Shown here in pieces: positions 7,922 to 16,081 of a DNA stretch of 64,000 nucleotides. Source of the stretch: Streptomyces sp. NRRL F-5727 (GTDB lineage: Bacteria > Actinomycetota > Actinomycetes > Streptomycetales > Streptomycetaceae); contig NZ_JOGX01000018.1 of assembly GCF_000719555.1 (NCBI RefSeq), positions 39,019 to 103,018 on the forward strand, given 5' to 3'. Position 1 is the first letter of the stretch; the number at the start of each line of letters is the position of its first letter. The position numbers were made by a program, and so were the translations under genes. Under the pieces are notes generated by a model that was not told the DNA's origin, did not search any database, and saw only the letters and a program-made list of their open reading frames with translations.

Positions 7922-8353
7922 ATGCCACGCCGAAGCTACGACCAGTACTGCGCCGTCGCCCGAGCCCTGGACGCGGTGGGGGAGCGCTGGAGCCTGCTGA
8001 TCGTCCGGGAGCTCCTGCACGGCCCGCGGCGGTACACCGACCTCCACGCCGACCTCCCCGGCGTCTCCACCGACATCCTCGCCAGCCGGCTCAAGCAGCT
8101 GGAGGGCGAGGGGCTGGTCGAGCGCCGCCGCCTGGAGCGGCCGGCCAACGCGACCGTCTATCAGCTCACCCCGCGCGGGGCCGAACTGCGCCCGGTCGTC
8201 CAGGCCCTGGCACTCTGGGGCCTGGACGCGCTCGGCGACCAGCGACCCACGGACGCCGTCCGCACCCACTGGTTCACCGAACGCGGCCCGGCGGGCGAGG
8301 CCGCGCCCGGCCCGGCACCGGAGGGGGAGGCGGTCGCGTCCGCGACACCGTGA
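7922..8353 (+). CDS. HxlR-family transcriptional regulator
   Basis: 143 residues from the ATG at 7922. An upstream in-frame ATG (7910) and TTG lie inside the dyad region and lack ribosome sites. The product begins with the HxlR hallmark SYDQYCAVARALDAVGERWS followed by LLIVRELLHGPRRYTDLHAD and a winged helix (ILASRLKQLEGEGLVERR). The cysteine near the N-terminus is the one that senses electrophiles in HypR/YodB-like members. The C-terminal 30 residues are a variable Pro/Ala/Glu tail. Its position divergent to the aminotransferase, with dyads between, suggests local and autogenous control. Confidence 0.88.
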   Translation: MPRRSYDQYCAVARALDAVGERWSLLIVRELLHGPRRYTDLHADLPGVSTDILASRLKQLEGEGLVERRRLERPANATVYQLTPRGAELRPVVQALALWGLDALGDQRPTDAVRTHWFTERGPAGEAAPGPAPEGEAVASATP

Positions 8354-8377
8354 CGGGGGCGGAGCCGGTCATCGGCG

Positions 8378-8467
8378 CGCCTGCGACGGCACCGGTTGTG
8401 ACGGCACCCCCCCCCGTGACGGCACCGCCCGTGACGGCGCCGCCTGCGACGGCACCGCCCGTGACGC
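8378..8467. repeat. Degenerate 15-base tandem repeat between convergent genes
   Basis: About five and a half copies of a unit close to GTGACGGCACCGCCC run from the end of the HxlR gene to the stop of the aminotransferase gene at 8468. Copies differ in the third and seventh positions and in the length of the C run. It fills the whole intergenic space and has no visible reading-frame role. It may be replication-slippage DNA or a diffuse terminator. Confidence 0.7.
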
Positions 8468-9718
8468 TCAGCCGCCCAAGGCCGCGGCCACCGACTCCCG
8501 CAGGACGTCCAGCCCCTCGGCCAGCTCCTCGTCGGTGGCGGTGAGCGGCGGCAGCAGCTTCACCACCTCGTCGTCGGAACCGGAGGTCTCCACCAGCAGC
8601 CCCCGGGCGAACGCCCCGTCGGCGACCCGCCGGGCGACCTCCGCCTCCCGGAAGGCCAGGCCCCACGCCAGGCCCCGCCCGCGCCGGGCCGACACCTGCG
8701 CCGCGTACCGCCCCGCGAGCTCGCCGAGCCGCTCCTCGAAGAGCGCGCCCCGCACCTCGGTCTGCTTCTCCAGGACGCCGTCCGCCCAGAACTCCCGCAG
8801 CGCCGCAGCCGCCGTCACGAAGGCCGGGTTGTTGCCGCGGAAGGTGCCGTTGTGCTCGCCCGGCTGCCAGACGTCCAGCTCGGTGCGGAAGAGCGTCAGC
8901 GCCATCGGCAGCCCGTACCCGCTCAGCGACTTGGACAGGCAGACGATGTCCGGCGTGATCCCGGCGGCCTCGAAGCTGAAGAACGGCCCGGTCCGCCCGC
9001 AGCCCATCTGGATGTCGTCCACGACCAGCAGGATGCCCCGCCGGTCGCACAGCTCCGCCAGGTCCGCCAGCCACGTGTGCCCGGCCGGGTTCACGCCGCC
9101 CTCGCCCTGCACCGTCTCCACGATGACGGCGGCCGGCGTCTCCAGGCCGCTGCTGCGGTCGGCGAGCATGCTGTCGAGCAGCTTCAGGCCGGACACCTCG
9201 CCCCCGGCGAAGCCGTCGTACGGAAGGCGCCAGGTGTGCCCGAGCGGCACCCCGGCGCCGCCGCGCTTGGAGGCGTTCCCGGTGACCGCCAGGGAGCCCA
9301 GCGACATGCCGTGGAAGGCGCCGGTGAAGGCGACCACGGTGTGACGCCCCGTCACCTTCCGGGCCAGTTTCAGCGCGGCCTCCACGCTGTTGGTGCCGGT
9401 CGGGCCGGGGAACTGGACCCGGTAGTCGAGCCGCCGGGGGCCCAGCACCCGCGCCCCGAACTCGCGGAGGAAGTCCTCCTTCGCCACCGTCATCATGTCC
9501 AGGCTGTGCGTGACCCCGTCCCGCTCCAGGTAGTCGAGCAGCGCACGCTTCAACACAGGATGGTTGTGGCCGTAGTTGAGGGCGCTCGCGCCCGCGAAGA
9601 AGTCCAGATAGACGCGGCCGTCACGGTCGGTGAGCCGACTGCCGCGGGCCTGGTCGAAGACCACGGGCCAGTTCCGGCTGTAGCTGCGGACCTCGGATTC
9701 GAGGCGGGAGGCGTTCAT
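8468..9718 (-). CDS. EctB-like diaminobutyrate/omega-aminotransferase
   Basis: 416 residues, class III PLP aminotransferase. Motifs closely follow diaminobutyrate-2-oxoglutarate transaminase: LDFFAGASALNYGHNHP, FPGPTGTNSVEAALKLAR, D234 in VVDDIQMGCGRTGPFFSFE, the PLP lysine K263 in CLSKSLSGYGLPMAL, and FRGNNPAFVTAAAAL. The known reaction makes 2,4-diaminobutyrate from aspartate semialdehyde and glutamate. ectA and ectC are absent, so this is not ectoine synthesis. It is the last gene of the hydrazine cluster, 54 bp after the permease gene. It could make diaminobutyrate as a building block, or aminate the 2-aminoadipate 6-semialdehyde released by the oxidase step and so return lysine. The second role is my inference. 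Confidence 0.85.
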   Translation of the reverse strand: MNASRLESEVRSYSRNWPVVFDQARGSRLTDRDGRVYLDFFAGASALNYGHNHPVLKRALLDYLERDGVTHSLDMMTVAKEDFLREFGARVLGPRRLDYRVQFPGPTGTNSVEAALKLARKVTGRHTVVAFTGAFHGMSLGSLAVTGNASKRGGAGVPLGHTWRLPYDGFAGGEVSGLKLLDSMLADRSSGLETPAAVIVETVQGEGGVNPAGHTWLADLAELCDRRGILLVVDDIQMGCGRTGPFFSFEAAGITPDIVCLSKSLSGYGLPMALTLFRTELDVWQPGEHNGTFRGNNPAFVTAAAALREFWADGVLEKQTEVRGALFEERLGELAGRYAAQVSARRGRGLAWGLAFREAEVARRVADGAFARGLLVETSGSDDEVVKLLPPLTATDEELAEGLDVLRESVAAALGG

Positions 9719-9772
9719 GAGGGGTCTCCTCGGAGAGGGGTGGAAAAGGTACGGGTGGAACGCCCGGCCCGC

Positions 9773-10957
9773 TCAGGCGCCGGACAGGAACGGAACGGCG
9801 AGCACCGCCAGGCCCGTGAGCACGGCCAGCAGCAGCGCCCCGGCGGCCCGCAGCGGCGGCCCGCCGTGACGTACGGCCGCGGCGGCGCCCAGCGCGTACC
9901 CGACCAGCGCCGCCGCGGCGGGACCGAGCAGCAGCAGGGGTACGCCGCCGTCCCGCGCCCCCGCCCAGGCGAAGGCGCAGCACGCCGCGCCGACGGCCAG
10001 GACCAGCCACGGGGAGGGCCGGGCGGCGGCCCCGCCGGGGCGCAGCCGCGCCGCGATCCGGGCCGCCGTGCGGACGTTGGTGAGGACGTACGACGTCAGG
10101 ACGGCGGCCGTCGCCACGGCGAGCACCCACCGCAGCGGCGCCGCGACCGGCGCACCGGCGCCCCGCTCCTGGACCGCCGCCAGGCCCAGACAGGCGACCG
10201 CCACGCACGCCGCCCCCAGGACCACCCCGGCGGCGGTGCGCCGCCGCCCGGCCCCGATCGCGGGGACGGCCCCGGTGACGGCCTCCCAGCCGACACCGGC
10301 GAAGAACAGCGCCGCGAGCGCCAGCCACAGGGCGCCCGGCTCCGAGAAGCCCGACGGCGCCAGCGTCGTCCCCGGGCCCGGATCGGCCGGCCAGAACCAG
10401 ACGGCGCACACCAGCGCCAGGATCCCGGCGGCCCACGGCCGCCACCGCAGCAGCGCCGCCGGGGGCGTCAGCGGGGCGAGCGCCCCCGCCACGCCCACGA
10501 GGAGCACGCCGAGGGCGAGCGGCAGCCCGTCCGCCCCCGCCGCCGGCGGCGCGCCGTCGGCGGCGGTCAGCAGCGCGGTCGCGGCGAACCAGGCGATCGC
10601 GGCCTGCCCGGCGGTGAACGCGACGGCGAAGACGCCGTCGACCGTCCGCTCCGCCCAGGTGCCGAGCAGCGCCCCGGCCGCCCCGGCGAGGGAGACCGGG
10701 CCGAGCCGGGCGCGGACCAGCTCGGCCAGCACCAGGGCGACCGAGCCGCCCAGCAGGACGTGCGCCGCCCAGACGAGGAGACCGGCCCCGCCCGCCAGGG
10801 CCGTCACGACCGGCGGCATCACCAGCAGCCCGGCACCGAGGACCCCGCCGGCGACCCGGCCGGCGATCGCCCGCTCGGGCCGTGCCGCCGCCGTCCGGCC
10901 GCCGGTCGGCACCCCCTCGCCCGTCACCGCTCCCGAAGCGTCCGGAGGCTCCGTCAC
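9773..10957 (-). CDS. APC-type amino acid permease/exporter of the cluster
   Basis: 394 residues from the GTG at 10957, whose bases overlap the stop of the lysine hydroxylase (GTGA). The N-terminal 35 residues are hydrophilic, then about 10-12 Ala/Leu/Val-rich membrane segments follow, beginning AGRVAGGVLGAGLLVMPPVV. The sequence resembles amino-acid permease/LysE-like APC carriers rather than MFS. It has an unusually small, alanine-rich core and no long soluble domain. Strict translational coupling to the lysine N6-hydroxylase suggests that it exports the product, imports lysine, or protects the cell from a hydrazine intermediate. Direction of transport cannot be read from the sequence. Confidence 0.78.
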   Translation of the reverse strand: MTEPPDASGAVTGEGVPTGGRTAAARPERAIAGRVAGGVLGAGLLVMPPVVTALAGGAGLLVWAAHVLLGGSVALVLAELVRARLGPVSLAGAAGALLGTWAERTVDGVFAVAFTAGQAAIAWFAATALLTAADGAPPAAGADGLPLALGVLLVGVAGALAPLTPPAALLRWRPWAAGILALVCAVWFWPADPGPGTTLAPSGFSEPGALWLALAALFFAGVGWEAVTGAVPAIGAGRRRTAAGVVLGAACVAVACLGLAAVQERGAGAPVAAPLRWVLAVATAAVLTSYVLTNVRTAARIAARLRPGGAAARPSPWLVLAVGAACCAFAWAGARDGGVPLLLLGPAAAALVGYALGAAAAVRHGGPPLRAAGALLLAVLTGLAVLAVPFLSGA

Positions 10958-12237
10958 GGGAGGCGCTTCCGGAGGCTCTCCGCGATGACCTTGGCCCGCA
11001 GCGACAGCAGGCTGAACGACCCGGCGTCGCCGATGCCGTGGCTGGACTCGCACAGGCCGTTGAGGAAGAGCGGCGGCGTCCCTGCCGCCACCGGCCGCAC
11101 CTCGTAGTCGGGTCCCACGGCCAGATAGCCGTGCGCGTCGAACGCGAACTCCTCCGCCACCCCGCGCATCAGCGCCGGGACGCGCTCCTGGTGGGCGGCC
11201 GGGCCGAGGTCGCGGAAGCCGGTGGCCAGGACGACGAAGTCGGCCTCGTGCACCTCGGACTCCCCGGTGTTCAGCTCGTCCACGCGCATCCGTACGCCGT
11301 CCTCGCCCACCTCCAGGGACCGCACCTGCCGGCTTCCGCTGACGAACACCCGCTGCTCGCCGTCGAGCCGCTGCTCGTAGATCAGCCGGTAGAGCTCGCG
11401 CAGCACGTCCCCGTCGGCGGACGAGTAGTTCGTCAGCCGCATGAACCGGTCGATGGCGTCCTTCCGCTCCCGCGAGGCCCCGTAGTAGTAGTCGGTGAAG
11501 CCGGGGAAGTACCCCTCCTCGCTGAACGGACTGGTGTCCTTCTCACGGAGCGTCAGCGACCGTACGAGCGTCGTCACTTCCGCCCGCGGATAGCGCCGGG
11601 CCAGGTCCAGGGTCAGCTCCACCGCGCTCTGGCTGCCGCCCACCACCGTCACCCGGCGCGGCACCACCCCCGCCTCCTCCAGCTCCCGCAGGGCCGGCAG
11701 GTACCGCGTCAGATGGAAGACGCGCGGCGAGTCGACCGCGTCGAAGGGCTCCGGGACGAACGGGGCCCGCCCGGTGCCGACGACCAGGACCCGCGCCTGG
11801 AGGGTCTCCCCGGCGGAGGTGGTGACCGTGTAGCGGGGCCGGCCCTCGGCGTCCCGGCCGAGCGTGACGCCGGTGACGTGCGTGCCGTAGTCGACGAGCC
11901 GGTCGAAGTGACCCGCCGCCCAGGTCACGTACTGCGCGTACTCCTTGCGCAGCGGGAACTCCATCGGGAGGTTGAGGTGGTCGAGCAACCGCCCGTTCTC
12001 GAAGAGGTAGTTGATGAAGCTGTAGCGGCTGCGCGGATTGCGCAGCGACACCAGGTCGCGTACCGGGTGGTTCTGGATGTCCGAGCCGTCGAGCATCATC
12101 GCGCTCTGCCACGAGGGCCCCGGGCGGGCCTCCAGGAAGCGGATGTCCAGATCGTGCCCCTCTTCTTCCAGGGCGATGGCCAGGGCCAGGTTGGCCGGTC
12201 CGAAGCCGATGCCGAGCACGTCGTGGCAGCGGATCAC
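10954..12237 (-). CDS. L-lysine N6-monooxygenase (SidA/IucD/Spb38-like)
   Basis: 427 residues. Flavin-dependent N-hydroxylating monooxygenase. The FAD loop [14 protein letters not shown] starts at residue 9, the substrate-side segment [20 protein letters not shown] follows, the NADPH loop is [17 protein letters not shown], and the C-terminal ATGF motif appears as [11 protein letters not shown]. Family members hydroxylate the side-chain amine of lysine or ornithine. In siderophore clusters the product is acylated. Here no IucA/IucC or NRPS siderophore genes exist, while a cupin/MetRS-like fusion and a glycine-oxidase-like gene lie just upstream. That trio is the hydrazinoacetate pathway, in which N6-hydroxylysine is the first intermediate. 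Lysine specificity is inferred from this context. Confidence 0.9.
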   Translation of the reverse strand: MIRCHDVLGIGFGPANLALAIALEEEGHDLDIRFLEARPGPSWQSAMMLDGSDIQNHPVRDLVSLRNPRSRYSFINYLFENGRLLDHLNLPMEFPLRKEYAQYVTWAAGHFDRLVDYGTHVTGVTLGRDAEGRPRYTVTTSAGETLQARVLVVGTGRAPFVPEPFDAVDSPRVFHLTRYLPALRELEEAGVVPRRVTVVGGSQSAVELTLDLARRYPRAEVTTLVRSLTLREKDTSPFSEEGYFPGFTDYYYGASRERKDAIDRFMRLTNYSSADGDVLRELYRLIYEQRLDGEQRVFVSGSRQVRSLEVGEDGVRMRVDELNTGESEVHEADFVVLATGFRDLGPAAHQERVPALMRGVAEEFAFDAHGYLAVGPDYEVRPVAAGTPPLFLNGLCESSHGIGDAGSFSLLSLRAKVIAESLRKRLP

Positions 12238-12337
12238 TGTTCCCCCTTGACGAGATGGATGAGAGTCGTGCGGCCCCGGAGCGCGCCGTCGGCGGGCGCC
12301 GGTCCGGACGCCGGGTGGGGCGCCGGGTCTGAGGCGG

Positions 12338-13447
12338 TCAGGTGTGGGTCAGGACCGCGTCGGCGATGCGGCGGCCGGCCTCCGGCGCCGTCTTGACGCC
12401 GCCGCCGTTCCAGCCCCGCACCGCCCAGACGTGCGGCACGCCGGTCCCCGTGAGCAGCCCGGACGCCGGACCGTCGCGGTCCGGCGCGCCGTAGGCGTCG
12501 GCCGCGCGGACGGTGTCGAGGTACGGCGCCGACACGAGCCACGGGAAGTGGGCGGTGAGCGCGGCGACGGTCGCCCGCGCGTGCCCGGGGTCCGGCGGCG
12601 CGCCGACCGGCGCGTCCCAGACCAGGTGCGGCATGCCGATCAGCGTGCGGTCCGCGCCGACCGGCTTGGCGTACAGACCGGTCCGCAGGTCGACGAAGGT
12701 CGCGTGGTCCGGCACGGCAGGGCCGCGCCCGACCACGCCGACCTGGATCGACCGCGAGCGGACCGGGACCACCGGCCGCAGCCCGGGCACCGGGTCGGCC
12801 GCCCACGGCCCGACCGCCGACACCACGGCCCCGGCCAGCACCGTGCCCGCGCCGGTGACCACCGCCGGGCGTCCGCCGCGCGCCTCCACCGCCCGCACGG
12901 GCACCCCGCAGCGGACGACGGCGCCGTCCGCGCGCGCCTGCTCCAGCCAGTCCGCCGTGACCTCCGCCGGGGCGACCCAGCCGGCCTCGGGCTCGACCAG
13001 CGCGATCCCGCCGGCCAGCCCGACGCCCGCCGCCTCCGCGGGGCCCGCCACCACGTGCGCCGACGTGCCGAGGACCGCGTTGATCCGGTCCGCCGCCGCC
13101 CGCAGGACGGCCTCCCGGCCGGGATCGGCGACGGTCACCGCGCCGACCGCACGCAGCGGGGCCCGGCCCGACGCCCAGAGACCCGGGTCCCGGTAGGCGG
13201 CGAGACCGGCCACGGCCAGCGGGGCCGACGCCGGATCGGGGTCGTAGGCGCGGACCATGCCGCCGGAGGAGCCGGTCGCCCCGGCGGCGCCCGGGCGGGG
13301 GGCCTGCTCCAGGACGACGACGGCCGCGCCCCGGCGGGCCAGGTGGTGCGCGACGGCGGCGCCGGTGATCCCGGCGCCCACCACCACGACGTCCGCCACG
13401 GCGGGCAGCTCCCCGACTGGGGGACCGGTCGGGTCGGCGTCGGTCAC
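12338..13447 (-). CDS. Glycine-oxidase-like FAD enzyme releasing hydrazinoacetate (Spb36-like)
   Basis: 369 residues from the GTG at 13447, coupled by GTGA overlap to the fusion gene upstream. It has the D-amino-acid-oxidase/ThiO fold: VVVVGAGITGAAVAHHLARR (residues 20-39) binds FAD, GATGSSGGMVRAYDPD is the usual SxSAGxxR-type loop, and the C-terminal VWAVRGWNGGGVKTAPEAGR closes the flavin site. In the s56-p1 and triacsin pathways, a protein of this kind oxidises N6-(carboxymethylamino)lysine and yields hydrazinoacetic acid plus 2-aminoadipate 6-semialdehyde. The assignment rests on family plus gene order; a simple sarcosine/glycine oxidase role cannot be excluded from sequence alone. Confidence 0.85.
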   Translation of the reverse strand: MTDADPTGPPVGELPAVADVVVVGAGITGAAVAHHLARRGAAVVVLEQAPRPGAAGATGSSGGMVRAYDPDPASAPLAVAGLAAYRDPGLWASGRAPLRAVGAVTVADPGREAVLRAAADRINAVLGTSAHVVAGPAEAAGVGLAGGIALVEPEAGWVAPAEVTADWLEQARADGAVVRCGVPVRAVEARGGRPAVVTGAGTVLAGAVVSAVGPWAADPVPGLRPVVPVRSRSIQVGVVGRGPAVPDHATFVDLRTGLYAKPVGADRTLIGMPHLVWDAPVGAPPDPGHARATVAALTAHFPWLVSAPYLDTVRAADAYGAPDRDGPASGLLTGTGVPHVWAVRGWNGGGVKTAPEAGRRIADAVLTHT

Positions 13448-15399
13448 GATCGCCCGCTCGCGGCCGGCGCGGGCGCGGGCGCCGTGCACCGGGTGCCGGA
13501 CGGCAGGAACGACCAGTCGGCCTCCCGGACCGGCTCGCCCGGCAGGCCCAGCCACGCCCAGACCCGCTCGGCGAGCCCCGGCGTGACCGGCCAGGCCAGC
13601 GCGGCGAACGCCTTGGCCGCCAGGTACTCGAGCGCCAGGCTGGTCCGGGCCTCCTCCGCGAGCGACGGGACCTGGCGGGCCACCCGCTCCGTCGCCCGGA
13701 ACTCGGCGCACCGCTTCACGAAGGACTCCAGCAGCTCGACGTAGCCGCGCGCACTGAACGCCTCGGGCAGGACCAGGCCGTCGAGTTGACGGGTCGCCAG
13801 GTTCAGGTACCGGTAGAACTCGCGGTGCGCGTCCGTCCAGGCGCCCGTCCCCGGCACCACGCCGTCGCCCTTCCCGCCCAGCTCCGCGAAGCCGTCGAGC
13901 CAGGCGTGCGCCGCGAGGTACAGCGGGTCCTCGGTCAGCCGGCCGGCGCGCTCCTCGGTGATCCGGGTGACCCGGCCCTCCGGCGCGTCCCGGAGCAGCG
14001 CGAGCCGTACCGCGTCCGCCCCCGACGCGGCGAGGGCGTCGTCGGCCCACACGGCGTGGCCCCGGCTGGTGGAGAACTTCTCGTCGCCCAGGTGCAGGAA
14101 CTGGTTGGTGACGAACGCGGCCGGGAGGTGCTCGCCGAGCCCGGCCGCGAAGGCGAGCACCGGCAGCAGCACCGCGTAGTAGAAGCTGTTGTCGTAGCCG
14201 AGGAAGAGCGTGATCCGGGCCGGCCCGCCCTCCTCGGCCTCGGCCTTCGCCGCGTCGAGGAAGGTGAGGGCGAGGTCCGCCCAGGCGTCGAGCGCCCGGC
14301 CCTCGCCGAGGTCGACGCCCCAGTCGGTGGTCCGCGCGAGCCGGTACGGCGGCAGCCCCTCGTCGAGCAGCCGCTCGACCAGGATCCGCAGGTCGGGGGC
14401 GGTGGCCGTGACCCGCAGGTACTCCCGCAGCTCGTCCGCGTAGGCGTTCAGATCGAGCCAGAGCGCCCGCTCCGGGCGGGTGACGGCCGCCGTGCCGCAG
14501 ATCCGGCACCGGACGCCGGTCAGCTCCCGGGCCTCGTTGGGCCGCCCGCACGCCTCGCAGATCTCCCCGTCGCTGGCGGCGGCGCAGTGGGCGCAGGCCC
14601 CGCGGGCGAACGCCTGGTGCAGCGAGAGGTCGCAGCTCGGGCAGTACGCGGTCGCCCGCTCCTCCTCCCGTACCGCGGGCGACGCGGCGACCCGGTCGAG
14701 GAGCGCCCGGATCCGGTCGGCGTGGCCGGGGTCCCCGGCGGGCCGGGTGAGCCGGTCGACGCCGACGCCGGCCGCGCGCAGGGTCGCCACGATGGCGTCG
14801 CCCGCGGCGGTGGCCACGGCCGCCGGGGTCGTCCCGTCCAGGCGGGCGGCGGCGGCCACGTACGACTGGTGGTCGTCGGTGCCGGTGACGTACCGGGCGT
14901 CCCGGCCGGTGCTGCGCAGCGCGCGCACCAGCAGGTCGGCGCGGACGTACGGGCCGGCGAGGTGGCCCAGGTGGAGGCCGCCGTTGGGGGTGGGCGGCGG
15001 GCAGAACACCAGGGTCCGGTCGGCGAGCCGGTCCCGCGGGGGAGCCTTGTCCAGGACGGCGACGGCGCTCGGGATGTGCTCCCAGTACACCGACACGAGG
15101 TCGAACGGCTCGTCGTGGTCGTTGCGGATCTCGTGGAAGCCGAACGGCGACAGGTAGCAGACGCTCCCCGGCCCCAGCTCACGCTCCTCGTCGCCGAGCA
15201 CGACGACCGCCCTGCCGGACAGGACGATGAACATCTCGCCGTCCTGGTGGGCGTGGCGCTTCGAGACGGTGTGCGCGGGGACGCTGCCGAAGACGGAGCC
15301 GAACGGCAGCCCCTCGATGTCGGTCGCGGACAGCATGGGTTGCAGGTTCATCTCGTACGACCAGCTCATCGCCGACCGGTCGAAGGCGCGCGTGATCAA
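13444..15399 (-). CDS. Hydrazine synthetase: cupin domain fused to MetRS-like domain (Spb40-like)
   Basis: 651 residues. Residues 35-110 form a cupin with likely metal ligands H49, H51, E55 and H89 (KRHAHQDGEMF ... SPFGFHEI). Residues 125 to the end are a class I methionyl-tRNA-synthetase-like domain. The ATP motif is PTPNGGLHLGHLAGP (HLGH at 143-146), the KMSKS loop is degenerate as KFSTSRG (441-447), and zinc-knuckle pairs are C253/C256, C269/C272, C281/C284 and C298/C301. The C-terminal anticodon-binding helices are shortened. This fusion is diagnostic for the enzyme that condenses N6-hydroxylysine with glycine using ATP: the MetRS-like part makes a glycyl ester and the cupin rearranges it to an N-N bond. 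It is not a housekeeping MetRS. Confidence 0.93.
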   Translation of the reverse strand: MITRAFDRSAMSWSYEMNLQPMLSATDIEGLPFGSVFGSVPAHTVSKRHAHQDGEMFIVLSGRAVVVLGDEERELGPGSVCYLSPFGFHEIRNDHDEPFDLVSVYWEHIPSAVAVLDKAPPRDRLADRTLVFCPPPTPNGGLHLGHLAGPYVRADLLVRALRSTGRDARYVTGTDDHQSYVAAAARLDGTTPAAVATAAGDAIVATLRAAGVGVDRLTRPAGDPGHADRIRALLDRVAASPAVREEERATAYCPSCDLSLHQAFARGACAHCAAASDGEICEACGRPNEARELTGVRCRICGTAAVTRPERALWLDLNAYADELREYLRVTATAPDLRILVERLLDEGLPPYRLARTTDWGVDLGEGRALDAWADLALTFLDAAKAEAEEGGPARITLFLGYDNSFYYAVLLPVLAFAAGLGEHLPAAFVTNQFLHLGDEKFSTSRGHAVWADDALAASGADAVRLALLRDAPEGRVTRITEERAGRLTEDPLYLAAHAWLDGFAELGGKGDGVVPGTGAWTDAHREFYRYLNLATRQLDGLVLPEAFSARGYVELLESFVKRCAEFRATERVARQVPSLAEEARTSLALEYLAAKAFAALAWPVTPGLAERVWAWLGLPGEPVREADWSFLPSGTRCTAPAPAPAASGRS

Positions 15400-15441
15400 G
15401 GGGACCCCCTGGTGGAGTGGGAAGGGACGGGCGGGGCGGCG

Positions 15442-15990
15442 TCAGGAGCCGCGTCGCTCGGCGGCGCCGCGCAGCCGCGCCGGGGCGCCGTCGGCGTCGA
15501 ACGGCGCGCGGAAGGAGAACGCGAACGGCGAGGGCCCGTGGTCGTGCAGGTGCTCCAGCCGGGCGCAGGCGTCCGCCCAGGTGGGGACGGTGTCGTCGGG
15601 GACCCACCAGGCCGCGTACGAGGGCCACTCGGGCTTCAGGAACCACTCGTGACGCCGGGCCAGCGTGGAGCGGTGCAGCCCGCCGTAGGCGAAGGCGAGG
15701 ACGGAGTCCAGGTCGGCCCAGAGGGAGAGGGTGGAGGCCCGGCTGTCGGTGTCGTCGGTGCGGCCGCCGGTGTAGAAGCGGGGCACCTCGAACTTCCCCC
15801 ACGCACCCCAGTCCCGCTGGAAGTTGGTGAGATGGCTCTGCCCGGGGTCCTCCTTGGCCCGGGCGATGAATCCGGGGCTGCGCTCCGCCTCCTCGAAGGT
15901 CGGCGGCGTCAGGTCGTCGAACTCCTGGACCTCGGGATTCCCGTACGGCTTCTTCAGGATCGCGAACGTGGTGAACGCGACACGCGGCAT
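15442..15990 (-). CDS. DUF3291-family protein
   Basis: 182 residues, no signal or membrane segment. It starts MPRVAFTTFAILKKPYGNPE and contains GFIARAKEDPGQSHLTNFQR, SLWADLDSVLAFAYGGLHRS and HEWFLKPEWPSYAAWWVPDD, the conserved blocks of DUF3291 proteins. These have a ferredoxin-like alpha/beta fold related to dimeric alpha/beta-barrel enzymes. No reaction is firmly assigned to the family. Its place between the flavin monooxygenase and the hydrazine synthetase on the same strand makes a catalytic or binding role on a hydrazine intermediate plausible. The gaps to its neighbours are 91 and 42 bp. Confidence 0.75.
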   Translation of the reverse strand: MPRVAFTTFAILKKPYGNPEVQEFDDLTPPTFEEAERSPGFIARAKEDPGQSHLTNFQRDWGAWGKFEVPRFYTGGRTDDTDSRASTLSLWADLDSVLAFAYGGLHRSTLARRHEWFLKPEWPSYAAWWVPDDTVPTWADACARLEHLHDHGPSPFAFSFRAPFDADGAPARLRGAAERRGS

Positions 15991-16081
15991 CGGTCGGTGT
16001 CCTTCCCTGGGGGATGTCCGGTGCCGGACTTCCGCTGGTGGATGTCCGGTGGTGGGGGGTGAGGGACGGGGGTCGGCGGGG

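Noticed and set aside
8468..9718. Ectoine biosynthesis (ectB)
   Set aside because: ectA, ectC and ectD are absent and the gene is in line with the hydrazine genes.
8852..11107. 751-residue plus-strand frame
   Set aside because: Low-complexity shadow of the minus-strand aminotransferase, permease and hydroxylase genes, which all have clear family motifs.
10954..12237. Hydroxamate siderophore cluster
   Set aside because: No IucA/IucC-type synthetase, no NRPS, no hydroxylamine acyltransferase of the IucB type and no ferric-siderophore importer are present; the neighbours match hydrazine formation.
13444..15399. Housekeeping methionyl-tRNA synthetase
   Set aside because: The N-terminal cupin, degenerate KMSKS loop, shortened anticodon domain and neighbouring N-hydroxylase and oxidase fit a hydrazine synthetase instead.
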